Part shown: piece after piece, positions 1 through 5,560 of the stretch | How positions within the stretch are numbered: position 1 is the first letter of the stretch | Layout: the number at the start of each line of letters is the position of its first letter | DNA from: an uncultured Anaerosacchariphilus sp. | GTDB lineage: Bacteria; Bacillota; Clostridia; Lachnospirales; Lachnospiraceae | DNA: 5,560 nucleotides | Direction: 5' to 3' | NCBI GenBank assembly: GCA_934373375.1 | Contig: CAKROP010000162.1 | Span: forward strand, 1 to 5,560 | Notes under the pieces: generated by a model | Databases searched by the model: none | What the model saw: the letters and a program-made list of their open reading frames with translations, nothing else | What the model was told of the DNA's origin: nothing | Made by a program: the position numbers and the translations under genes

Positions 1-446
1 TGGGTCTGCTGCATGATATTGATTTTGAACTGTATCCGGCGGAGCATTGCCTGAAAGCGCCGGAGCTTCTGCGGGAGGGCGGCGTGTCGGAGGATATCAT
101 TCATGCGGTGGTTTCCCATGGCTATGGCATCACCGTCGAATGCGGCGTGACCCTGGACGTGGAGCCGGTACATGAGATGGAAAAGGTGCTGTTTGCGGCA
201 GATGAGCTGACCGGTCTTATCTGGGCGGCTGCGTTGATGCGCCCGTCCAAGAGCACCAAGGACATGGAGCTGAAATCCCTGAAGAAGAAATACAAGAGCA
301 AGGGCTTCGCGGCAGGCTGCTCCAGAGAAGTCATTGAGCGCGGCGCGGAGCAGCTTGGCTGGCCGCTGGAGAAGCTGCTGACCATGACGCTTCAGGCCAT
401 GGCCGACAGCGAGGATGAGATTAACCGGGAGCTGGAAGCGGAATAG
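1..446 (+). CDS. HD-superfamily predicted hydrolase, COG2316-like (5' end outside window)
   Basis: The reading frame is open from position 3 and ends at TAG 444-446, showing 147 residues; the start lies upstream of the window. The first visible residues are GLLHDIDFE, containing the His-Asp pair that names the HD metal-dependent phosphohydrolase superfamily. Further on come HAVVSHGYG, DELTGLI, RPSKS and the stretch KSKGFAAGCSREVIERGAE, which together I recognise as the uncharacterised HD family COG2316 (about 185-190 residues in relatives, so roughly 40 N-terminal residues are missing). Such proteins are cytoplasmic and presumed to hydrolyse a phosphorylated small molecule or nucleotide; the substrate is not known to me. 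A GTG at 84 is not the start, because the conserved HD motif lies upstream of it in the same frame. The next gene starts 29 bp downstream, so co-transcription is likely. The family call is fairly sure; the activity is not. Confidence 0.85.
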   Translation, partial: GLLHDIDFELYPAEHCLKAPELLREGGVSEDIIHAVVSHGYGITVECGVTLDVEPVHEMEKVLFAADELTGLIWAAALMRPSKSTKDMELKSLKKKYKSKGFAAGCSREVIERGAEQLGWPLEKLLTMTLQAMADSEDEINRELEAE

Positions 447-475
447 AAGCAGAAACAGATATAAGGAGAACAACT

Positions 476-1582
476 ATGGCGTACGCAATTGACACACGAT
501 GTATTCATGGAGAAGGGCATATGAATCCGGACGGCAATTACGCCATCAGTTATCCGATCTATCAGACGGCCTCCTTTTCCCATCTGATGCCGGGACACAA
601 TCCCACCGGCTTTGATTATTCCCGGGAATCCAATCCCACAAGGGCCTATCTGGAGGAGACATTGAGCTCGTTGGAGGGCGCGTGTGATACCATCGCTTTC
701 GCTTCCGGCATGGCGGCGATTTCCACGGTATTTGAGTATTTTCAACCGGGGGATCATATCATTTGCGGGGAAGATCTGTATGGAGGCGCGGTACGGCTGC
801 TCGAGCAGGTCTGCCGGAAAAATGGCTATGAGGTGGAATTCGCGGATACGACGGATTTGGATGCGCTGAAGGCAGCGTTGAAAGAGAATACCCGGGCTAT
901 TTATTTTGAGACGCCGACGAATCCGATGATGCACATCACGGACATTAGGGCGGTAGCAGAGCTTGCGCATCAGGCGGGCGCGCTGGTGATCGTGGACAAT
1001 ACCTTTATGACGCCCTATTTTCAAAATCCGCTGAAGGAGGGCGCGGACGTGGTGGTACATTCCGGCACGAAATATCTATCCGGGCATAATGACACGGTCT
1101 GCGGATTCCTGTGCAGCGGAAATCAGGAGCTTGCAGAGCGGTTCCGGCTTCTCTCGAAAACCACAGGCGCGACGCTGGGACCATTCGAAAGCTGGCTCTG
1201 TTTGAGGGGACTGAAGACCCTGGCTCTTCGGATGGAACGCCATAAGAGCAACGCGGAGGCCATCAGCCGGTGGCTGCGGGAGCAGAGTGTGGTTACAAAT
1301 GTGTATTACGCGGGAAGCGGCATGATTTCCTTTACGGTAACATCTTCGGAGATAGCGGTGGCGATTTTGAAAAATATCCGTTTGATTACCTTTGCGGAAA
1401 GTCTGGGCGGAACGGAAAGCCTGCTGACCTATCCGGCGGTGCAGACCCATTCGGATGTGCCGCGCGAGCAGAGAGAGAAGCTTGGAATTACCGATACGCT
1501 GCTTCGATTATCCGTGGGAATCGAGAATCCGGACGATATCATAGCGGATCTGAGACAGGCGTTTGAAAATGCGGAAAAGTAA
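476..1582 (+). CDS. Transsulfuration-type PLP enzyme (cystathionine gamma-synthase / gamma-lyase family)
   Basis: This is a 368-residue fold-type I PLP enzyme of the Cys/Met metabolism family. Visible landmarks are YSRESNPT (Tyr48, Arg50; phosphate contacts from the neighbouring subunit), the FASGMAA loop (77-80), LYGG (Tyr102, stacks on PLP), VDNT (Asp174, binds the pyridine nitrogen), SGTKYLSGHND with the Schiff-base lysine at Lys199, ESLGG (308-312), and RLSVGIE with carboxylate-binding Arg344. LYGG in place of LYGC argues against methionine gamma-lyase. Choosing between cystathionine gamma-synthase, gamma-lyase and O-acetylhomoserine-using enzymes from sequence alone is unsafe. The start ATG has AAGGAG at 463-468, 7 nt upstream. 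The protein is about 17 residues shorter than classic members: the usual loop between VYY and MISF is reduced to AGSG (residues 279-282). It is followed by a C-S lyase gene, which supports a sulfur amino-acid role in the cytoplasm. Confidence 0.93.
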   Translation: MAYAIDTRCIHGEGHMNPDGNYAISYPIYQTASFSHLMPGHNPTGFDYSRESNPTRAYLEETLSSLEGACDTIAFASGMAAISTVFEYFQPGDHIICGEDLYGGAVRLLEQVCRKNGYEVEFADTTDLDALKAALKENTRAIYFETPTNPMMHITDIRAVAELAHQAGALVIVDNTFMTPYFQNPLKEGADVVVHSGTKYLSGHNDTVCGFLCSGNQELAERFRLLSKTTGATLGPFESWLCLRGLKTLALRMERHKSNAEAISRWLREQSVVTNVYYAGSGMISFTVTSSEIAVAILKNIRLITFAESLGGTESLLTYPAVQTHSDVPREQREKLGITDTLLRLSVGIENPDDIIADLRQAFENAEK

Positions 1583-1594
1583 AGGATAAAGAAT

Positions 1595-2776
1595 ATGGCG
1601 GAAAGAAACCTGAATTTTAATGAAATAGTGAATCGAAAGGGCACGAAATGCCTGAAATATGATTTTGCGGTGAAGCGGGGATATCCGGAGGACGTGCTGC
1701 CCCTGTGGGTGGCGGATATGGATTTCCGGACCTCATCCTATGTGGAGGACGCGCTTGTCCAGCTGGCACACCACAACATCTACGGCTATACCAATACCCA
1801 GGACGGCGACGGCTTTTTCGAGGCTGTGGCAGGATGGATGAAGCGGCACCATGACTGGGAGGTGTGGCCGGAGTGGCATTTGAAGACACCGGGTGTGTGC
1901 GTGGCTATCGCGAATGCCATCCGGGCGGTGACGGAGCCGGGCGACGCGGTGCTGATTAACCAGCCGGTGTATTATCCTTTCAGCAGTACCATTGTGCAAA
2001 ATGACAGGAAACGGGTAAGCTCGGATCTGGTGTGCGATGAAGAGGATAGATATTCCATTGATTTTCAGGATTTTGAACAGAAAATCGTGGAAAATCAGGT
2101 GAAGCTTTTCATCCTGTGCAATCCGCATAATCCGGTAGGCCGGGTGTGGACGAAGGATGAGCTTCTGCGAATCGGAACTATTTGCCGGGAGCATCAGGTA
2201 ATTGTGTTCAGCGACGAGATTCATTTTGATTTTATCTGGAGCGGGGAGCATCACATTTTCCAGGAGGTGGATCCTGCGTTCCGGGAGTTTACGATCACGG
2301 CGACAGCCCCCAGTAAAACCTTCAATCTGGCCGGGCTGCAGCAGTCGAATATTTTTATTCCCAATGAGAAAATCCGGAAAGCTTTTATTCACCAGTATAA
2401 GGTGTCCGGCCTGGACGAGCCGAATATCTTTGGAGTCGCGGCGACGCAGGCAGCTTACAATTACGGCGACGAATGGTATGAGGCTATGAAAAAATATGTC
2501 TGGGAAAATATCTGTTACGCGAAGGATTTTATCGATCAGCGTATTCCGGACGTCAGAATGAATTTGCCGGAAGGAACCTATCTGTTCTGGCTGGATTTCC
2601 GGAAGCTGGGTCTCAGTGCGGACGAGTTGGAGGATCGGATTGTCCACAAAGCAGGCTTGTGGCTGGACAGCGGCCGGATCTTCGGAAAAGCAGGCGAAGG
2701 CTTCCAGAGAATCAATGCGGCGTGCCCGAGAAGTACGCTTCGGGAGGCGCTGGAGAGGATAGAAAGGGCATTGTAA
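1595..2776 (+). CDS. patB: MalY/PatB-family PLP-dependent C-S beta-lyase (cystathionine beta-lyase-like aminotransferase fold)
   Basis: This 393-residue protein has the usual full length for MalY/PatB enzymes, which cleave cystathionine, cysteine and related thioethers to a thiol, pyruvate and ammonia. Motifs seen in order are WVADMDF (38-44, strongly typical of this family), YGYT (63-66), CNPHNPVGRVW (175-185, with the PLP-contacting Asn179), SDEIH (Asp207 to the pyridine nitrogen), APSKTFNLAGLQ with the Schiff-base lysine at Lys241, and QRINAACPR (Arg372, substrate carboxylate). No membrane segment is present, so it is cytoplasmic. Its AAAGGA ribosome site (1581-1586) overlaps the stop codon of the preceding transsulfuration gene, and the gap is only 12 bp, so the two are almost certainly co-transcribed. 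Together they could run cystathionine formation and cleavage, or cysteine/homocysteine breakdown. In some bacteria MalY/PatB proteins also regulate transcription, which cannot be judged here. Confidence 0.93.
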   Translation: MAERNLNFNEIVNRKGTKCLKYDFAVKRGYPEDVLPLWVADMDFRTSSYVEDALVQLAHHNIYGYTNTQDGDGFFEAVAGWMKRHHDWEVWPEWHLKTPGVCVAIANAIRAVTEPGDAVLINQPVYYPFSSTIVQNDRKRVSSDLVCDEEDRYSIDFQDFEQKIVENQVKLFILCNPHNPVGRVWTKDELLRIGTICREHQVIVFSDEIHFDFIWSGEHHIFQEVDPAFREFTITATAPSKTFNLAGLQQSNIFIPNEKIRKAFIHQYKVSGLDEPNIFGVAATQAAYNYGDEWYEAMKKYVWENICYAKDFIDQRIPDVRMNLPEGTYLFWLDFRKLGLSADELEDRIVHKAGLWLDSGRIFGKAGEGFQRINAACPRSTLREALERIERAL

Positions 2777-2800
2777 AAAACGAAATAGAGTGAACTGGAG

Positions 2801-2823
2801 AAAGGGGCTTCGGTTCCTTTTTT
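2801..2823 (+). terminator. Rho-independent terminator after the C-S lyase gene
   Basis: An 8-bp stem AAAGGGGC (2801-2808) pairs with GTTCCTTT (2813-2820), with two G-U wobbles, around a TTCG tetraloop closed by C-G, a very stable loop type. The T-run continues to 2823. An outer pair ACGAAA (2780-2785) and TTTCGT (2821-2826) could extend the fold. It ends the HD/transsulfuration/C-S lyase unit and separates it from the MerR gene. Confidence 0.75.
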
Positions 2824-2850
2824 CGTGGGAAAAATTAAGGAAAATCCCTC

Positions 2851-2881
2851 TTGACCTTCACGCCACGTCATAGCGTATAGT
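2851..2881 (+). promoter_or_regulatory. MerR-type promoter/operator with 19-bp spacer
   Basis: A -35 box TTGACC (2851-2856) and a -10 box TATAGT (2876-2881) are separated by 19 bp, longer than the usual 17 and characteristic of promoters that MerR-family activators untwist. The spacer carries an imperfect dyad (ACCTTCACG against CGTCATAGC), the expected site for the regulator encoded just downstream. Transcription would start near 2888, giving a leader of about 25 nt that holds AGGAGG at 2898-2903. Autoregulation is an inference from position and spacing. Confidence 0.75.
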
Positions 2882-2913
2882 CAGCTTTATCAAAGACAGG
2901 AGGTCTATCATCT

Positions 2914-3756
2914 ATGATGACAGTCAAGGAAATTGCGGAACTTACCCATATCAGCGCGCGGACGCTTCACTATTATGATGAAATCGGGCTTTTGGAGCCT
3001 ACGGCGAAGAGTGAGGCGGGGTATCGGCTTTATGACGATAAAGCCCTGGAGACATTGCAGCAGATCCTGTTTTTCCGGGAATTTGATATTCCCCTGAAGG
3101 AAATCAAAGCTCTGATGAATTCGCCTGTTTTTGATCGCAACCAGATTCTGCAAATGCAGAGGAAGATGCTTGTGGCAAAAAAAGAACGCGTGGAGCGTCT
3201 GATTGCAAGCATCGACGACATCTTGAGAGGAGAAAACAGAATGGATTTTTCAGTGTTTACAAAGCAGGAGACCGAAGAAATGTTTCAGACCATGGTAGAG
3301 CGTATGCCGGAGCAGATAAAGGATATGGCGGTCAGCGAATTTGGCAGCATAGAGGAATGGAGAAAGCATTATCTGGAAGTGATGTCTTCGGAGAAAATGC
3401 AGGAAAACTATGCAAAGGTAATCGAGTGGTACGGCAGCAAGGATGCGTTTCTGGAGGCTGCAGGCCATCCAGTGAGCAGAGAAGTGGCGGAAAGCTTTGG
3501 CAAACGGGTAGATTCGATTCTGCGGAAATTGCTGGAACGCAAGGAACTCCCCCGAGATTCCTTCGAATTCAAAGAGCCGGTGGCCGAATACGGCTTTGTC
3601 ATGAAAATGCTGTATCAGATAAAGGACGAAAAGCCGCTGATGCAGTCGGTGGCGCAGTCCTACCGGGACCCGCTGATGCGAAAGAAAACAGACGAAACCT
3701 ACGGCGATGGAGCAGCGGAATTTTTCGCCGAGGCCATTGAGTCATTTTATAAATAA
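2914..3756 (+). CDS. MerR-family transcriptional regulator with TipAS ligand-binding domain
   Basis: This 280-residue protein has three parts. Residues 1-70 form the winged-helix MerR DNA-binding domain (TVKEIAELTHISARTLHYYD, then GLLEPT and GYRLY). Residues about 76-108 form a basic/leucine-rich helix, the dimerising coiled coil. Residues about 115-278 form a TipAS-like all-helical domain (EEWRKHY, then the C-terminal YGDGAAEFFAEAIESFY). In Streptomyces TipA and Bacillus Mta this domain binds drugs or other ligands and turns on transcription. The protein has no cysteine at all, so the covalent thiopeptide capture known for TipA cannot occur by the same chemistry. ATG 2914 is preferred over the adjacent ATG 2917 because AGGAGG (2898-2903) lies 10 nt upstream. 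An in-frame ATG at codon 110 has its own ribosome site. No pump gene is adjacent, so the target may be itself, the downstream sigma operon, or distant genes. Confidence 0.93.
   Translation: MMTVKEIAELTHISARTLHYYDEIGLLEPTAKSEAGYRLYDDKALETLQQILFFREFDIPLKEIKALMNSPVFDRNQILQMQRKMLVAKKERVERLIASIDDILRGENRMDFSVFTKQETEEMFQTMVERMPEQIKDMAVSEFGSIEEWRKHYLEVMSSEKMQENYAKVIEWYGSKDAFLEAAGHPVSREVAESFGKRVDSILRKLLERKELPRDSFEFKEPVAEYGFVMKMLYQIKDEKPLMQSVAQSYRDPLMRKKTDETYGDGAAEFFAEAIESFYK
3226..3243 (+). promoter_or_regulatory. Internal ribosome binding site and ATG for a short TipAS-like product
   Basis: AGAGGAGA (3226-3233) lies 7 nt before an in-frame ATG at 3241-3243, which is codon 110 of the MerR gene and sits exactly at the border between the coiled coil and the ligand-binding domain. 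Initiation here would give a 171-residue protein (to 3756) lacking the DNA-binding part. Streptomyces tipA is known to make such a short form (TipAS) from an internal start at about the same codon. Use of this site here is inferred. Confidence 0.5.
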
Positions 3757-3759
3757 AAG

Positions 3760-3792
3760 TGTAACCTCCCTCCCATAAAACCTGCTATATAA
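3760..3792 (+). promoter_or_regulatory. Probable ECF-type promoter of the sigma/anti-sigma operon
   Basis: TGTAACC (3760-3766), which resembles the AAC-containing -35 element of ECF sigma factors, is followed after about 16-17 bp by TGCTATATAA (3783-3792) in -10 position. ECF sigma factors commonly recognise their own promoter, so this is a likely autoregulatory site. The -35 begins only four bases after the MerR stop codon. The -10 region TATATAA could also serve the housekeeping sigma factor, though no good TTGACA stands before it. Confidence 0.5.
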
Positions 3793-3834
3793 GGTGAAGG
3801 CCTTACAAACTACAGGAAGGAAGCAACAAAAACC

Positions 3835-4395
3835 ATGGAAGACGATAAAATCGTATCCCTGTACCTGCTTCGGGACGAAGCCGCCATATCTCATACAGTG
3901 GAAAAATACGGCTCCAGACTGCGGGCGATCGCGCAGCGGATTACGGGCGACGCGGCGACAGCGGAGGAGTGTGAAAATGACACCTATCTGGAAGCCTGGA
4001 ACCGAATTCCTCCCCATGAGCCCCGCACGTATCTTCCGGCATTTCTTTCAAGGATTGTCCGGAATCTTTCGCTGAATCGGTGTGCGGAGCGGGAATGCCT
4101 GAAGCGCGGCGCGTGGGTCACGGAATTCACGGAGGAGCTGGAGCAGTGTATTCCGGCGTCCGGCGATGTGGAACAGGAGCTGGACGGCGCGGAACTGGGC
4201 CGGGTAATCAGCTCATTTTTACACGGACAGTCGAAGGAAAAGCGGGTCATGTTTGTGCGGCGATATTTCTATCTGGATACGATAGAGGCGATTGCAAAAG
4301 GCTTCGGTTGTTCCGAGAGCAAGGTGAAAACCCGGCTGTTTCGGATGCGGAAGGAGCTTCGCAGGTATTTGGAGAAGGAGGGTTACCAATTATGA
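3835..4395 (+). CDS. ECF-type RNA polymerase sigma factor (sigma-70 family)
   Basis: This is a 186-residue, two-domain sigma factor of normal ECF length. Region 2 spans about residues 20-90, with AEECENDTYLEAWNRIPP (43-60; core binding and -10 recognition) and FLSRIVRNLSLNR (70-82). A linker follows (EELEQCIPASGDVEQELD), then region 4 at about 118-180, including FVRRYFYLDTIEAIAKGFG and the recognition helix CSESKVKTRLFRMRKELRRYLE (159-180, in two parts), which reads the -35 element. There is no N-terminal region 1 and no extra C-terminal domain. It would direct RNA polymerase to a small stress or envelope regulon. The start ATG 3835 has AGGAAGGA at 3814-3821, about 13 nt away, a longer spacing than usual that suggests modest translation. 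Its TGA overlaps the ATG of the next gene by 4 bp, the standard arrangement for a sigma factor and its inhibitor. Confidence 0.92.
   Translation: MEDDKIVSLYLLRDEAAISHTVEKYGSRLRAIAQRITGDAATAEECENDTYLEAWNRIPPHEPRTYLPAFLSRIVRNLSLNRCAERECLKRGAWVTEFTEELEQCIPASGDVEQELDGAELGRVISSFLHGQSKEKRVMFVRRYFYLDTIEAIAKGFGCSESKVKTRLFRMRKELRRYLEKEGYQL
4375..4394 (+). promoter_or_regulatory. Ribosome binding site fixing the anti-sigma gene start at 4392
   Basis: AAGGAGG (4375-4381) lies inside the last codons of the sigma gene, 10 nt before ATG 4392-4394. That ATG shares bases with the sigma stop TGA (ATGA overlap), so translation of the two genes is likely coupled. The frame stays open upstream to a GTG at 4080, but that extension runs entirely within the sigma gene and has no comparable site. 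Confidence 0.85.
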
Positions 4396-5414
4396 CCGGA
4401 AAAGAATTATTGTTCCAGATGTCGGAGCTGGATGCGGATTTGATTGCAGAAGCGGAGACAGCATTTTCAAGGAGAAAGGCGGTGCCGAGCGTCAGGAAAT
4501 GGCTGGTGGCAGCGGCGTGCATCTGTTTATGTCTGAGCCTGTCGGTTCCGGCACTGGCGGCAGCAGGAAATGAGTCTGCTTATGAAATGCTGTATTCGGT
4601 TGCGCCGGAGCTGGCGCAGAAGCTGAAGCCGGTTCAGGTTTCCAGCGTGGATAACGGAATTGAAATGCGTGTGGTTGCCGCGCAGATCGAGGGGGAGACA
4701 GCGCAGATTCTGGTCTCTATGCGGGATACAGTGGCCTCTCGGTTGGATGAGACAACGGATCTGTTTGATAGCTACAGCATTCATACGCCCTATGACCAAA
4801 CTGGAGCATGCAAATTGGTAAAATTTGACAGTAACACCGGAACAGCGACTTTTCTGCTGACCATTAAACAGATGAATCATGCACTGATACCGGGCGATAA
4901 GATTACCTTTTCGGTGAGCCGATTGTTGAGTGGAAAGCAGCACAGCGAGGAGCGGCTGGCGCAAATCGACACCGCAAACCTGGCGGGGGTGACGGATTTC
5001 GTGACGAATCCGGATATCCGGGGCTATGGAGGAATGGCCGGGGAGACTGCGGATGAGAAAGAGCCGCAGCTTATGACGCCAAAGGTGGAAAACGCAGTGC
5101 AACTGGAAAATGGTGTACTGTTGAGCGGTTATGGAATTGTTGACGGGAAATTACATGTCCAGGTCCGGTACGCCGACATTTTAAATACCGATAATCACGG
5201 CGATATTTATCTGAAAAGCAATAGCGGAGAAATCGTAAATTGCGAAAAAAGCATTTCGTTCTGGGATGAGAGCGGCGTGGACAGCTACGAAGAATATATT
5301 TTCCCGGTTACAGCGGAAGAAATTTCCAATTATGAAGTTTGGGGAGAGTTCTGGACTGGCGGCGAACTCATAGAAGGCGACTGGCAGGTGACATTTCCGA
5401 TTACAGAGGAGTAA
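4392..5414 (+). CDS. Single-pass membrane protein, putative anti-sigma factor (DUF4179-like)
   Basis: This protein has 340 residues from ATG 4392. Residues 1-36 are a short, charged cytoplasmic tail (MTGKELLFQMSELDADLIAE, then SRRK), the likely sigma-binding segment. Residues 37-58 are a hydrophobic membrane span (WLVAAACICLCLSLSVPALA) with three cysteines. The rest is extracytoplasmic: AYEMLYSVAPELAQKLKPVQ (64-83), then a beta-rich region with RLDETTDLFDSYSI (117-130), and a C-terminal domain rich in aromatic and acidic residues. The pattern resembles the DUF4179-type proteins that follow ECF sigma genes in Clostridia; this is recall, not a search. The role is inferred: it would hold the sigma factor at the membrane and release it on an envelope signal. 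The ALA-A stretch at 54-57 could also be a signal peptidase site, which would make it a secreted protein with a long N-tail. No catalytic motif is visible. Confidence 0.8.
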   Translation: MTGKELLFQMSELDADLIAEAETAFSRRKAVPSVRKWLVAAACICLCLSLSVPALAAAGNESAYEMLYSVAPELAQKLKPVQVSSVDNGIEMRVVAAQIEGETAQILVSMRDTVASRLDETTDLFDSYSIHTPYDQTGACKLVKFDSNTGTATFLLTIKQMNHALIPGDKITFSVSRLLSGKQHSEERLAQIDTANLAGVTDFVTNPDIRGYGGMAGETADEKEPQLMTPKVENAVQLENGVLLSGYGIVDGKLHVQVRYADILNTDNHGDIYLKSNSGEIVNCEKSISFWDESGVDSYEEYIFPVTAEEISNYEVWGEFWTGGELIEGDWQVTFPITEE

Positions 5415-5423
5415 AGTAAAAAG

Positions 5424-5466
5424 GCCTCATAAACAGTAGTGATAAGCTGTTTATGGGGCTTTTTTT
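5424..5466 (+). terminator. Strong rho-independent terminator, probably bidirectional
   Basis: A 13-bp stem, GCCTCATAAACAG (5424-5436) with CTGTTTATGGGGC (5447-5459), is perfect apart from one G-U pair. It encloses a 10-nt loop and is followed by seven T (5460-5466). A run of A at 5418-5422 provides a T-tract for transcripts arriving on the minus strand, so it may stop both directions. It lies 9 bp after the anti-sigma gene stop codon. Confidence 0.93.
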
Positions 5467-5488
5467 GCACGTTAAGTAGTGGCTGATA

Positions 5489-5517
5489 TGGTGGGAGAAT
5501 GAGGGATATGGTATAAT
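5489..5517 (+). promoter_or_regulatory. Extended -10 sigma-A promoter for a gene beyond the window
   Basis: TATAAT (5512-5517) is a perfect -10 box, preceded by TG in the extended -10 position (TGG at 5509-5511). The -35 position (5489-5494, TGGTGG) is poor, as is often tolerated in extended -10 promoters. It lies just after the terminator that closes the sigma operon. The transcript would start near 5524; no convincing gene start is seen in the remaining bases. Confidence 0.6.
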
Positions 5518-5560
5518 GAGCACAAATGAGTTAGCATATCTGTATGAGTGACGAACAGTG

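Noticed and set aside
84..446. GTG at 84 as the true start of the HD hydrolase
   Set aside because: The same frame is open to the window edge and carries the conserved HD motif upstream of 84, so the gene is simply cut by the window.
447..475. Possible riboswitch or attenuator before the transsulfuration gene
   Set aside because: The gap is 29 bp and filled mainly by the ribosome binding site; there is no room for a structured leader.
392..1060. 222-codon open frame on the minus strand opposite the transsulfuration gene
   Set aside because: Antisense shadow of a well-supported gene, with no ribosome site or recognisable motif noted.
1733..2647. 304-codon open frame on the minus strand opposite the C-S lyase gene
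   Set aside because: It lies wholly antisense to a full-length, motif-complete gene, has no recognisable domain and is His/Arg/Ile-rich as expected of an antisense shadow.
3797..3804. Perfect palindrome AAGGCCTT in the sigma gene leader
   Set aside because: Eight bases with no loop and no flanking symmetry are too short to support an operator or hairpin.
4080..4391. Upstream extension of the anti-sigma reading frame to a GTG at 4080
   Set aside because: It overlaps the sigma gene almost entirely, encodes a low-complexity Gly/Arg/Ala-rich shadow sequence, and ATG 4392 has a perfect AAGGAGG site and the family's expected N-terminus.
5544..5560. ATG at 5544 as the start of a new gene
   Set aside because: Only five full codons are visible, and no Shine-Dalgarno sequence precedes it in the short leader after the 5512 promoter; an earlier ATG at 5526 runs straight into TAG.

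Overview
The window looks like an ordinary chromosomal stretch from a Gram-positive anaerobe of the Clostridia, probably Lachnospiraceae-like. I infer this from the strong AGGAGG-type ribosome binding sites, the moderately GC-rich coding sequence with many GCG/CTG/CGG codons, and the protein families present: a COG2316-type HD protein, a TipAS-type MerR regulator, and an ECF sigma factor paired with a membrane anti-sigma-like protein. This assignment comes from recall of such families, not from a search. All six supported genes are on the + strand and gaps are short. I see no mobile element, CRISPR array, tRNA or rRNA.

Layout. Positions 1-446 hold the 3' part of an HD-superfamily hydrolase gene. 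It is followed after 29 bp by a transsulfuration-type PLP enzyme (476-1582), and 12 bp later by a MalY/PatB-type C-S lyase (1595-2776). These three probably share a transcript that ends at a UUCG-loop terminator (2801-2823). A MerR/TipAS regulator (2914-3756) then has its own promoter with the 19-bp spacer typical of MerR-controlled promoters. After 78 bp containing an ECF-like promoter comes a sigma factor gene (3835-4395), which overlaps by ATGA with a single-pass membrane protein gene that is its likely anti-sigma factor (4392-5414). A strong, probably bidirectional terminator (5424-5466) closes this unit. A sigma-A extended -10 promoter (5509-5517) near the right edge points to a further gene beyond the window.

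How the parts work together. The two PLP enzymes are a sulfur amino-acid pair that could cleave or form cystathionine and release sulfide or homocysteine. The right half is two compact regulatory modules that sense signals: a ligand-binding MerR protein and a sigma/anti-sigma switch. No dedicated resistance pump or target gene lies between them. The most interesting detail is an in-frame ATG with a good Shine-Dalgarno sequence at codon 110 of the MerR gene. It would give a free ligand-binding domain, as known for Streptomyces TipAL/TipAS. I do not see an entirely new system here; the points worth checking are regulatory.
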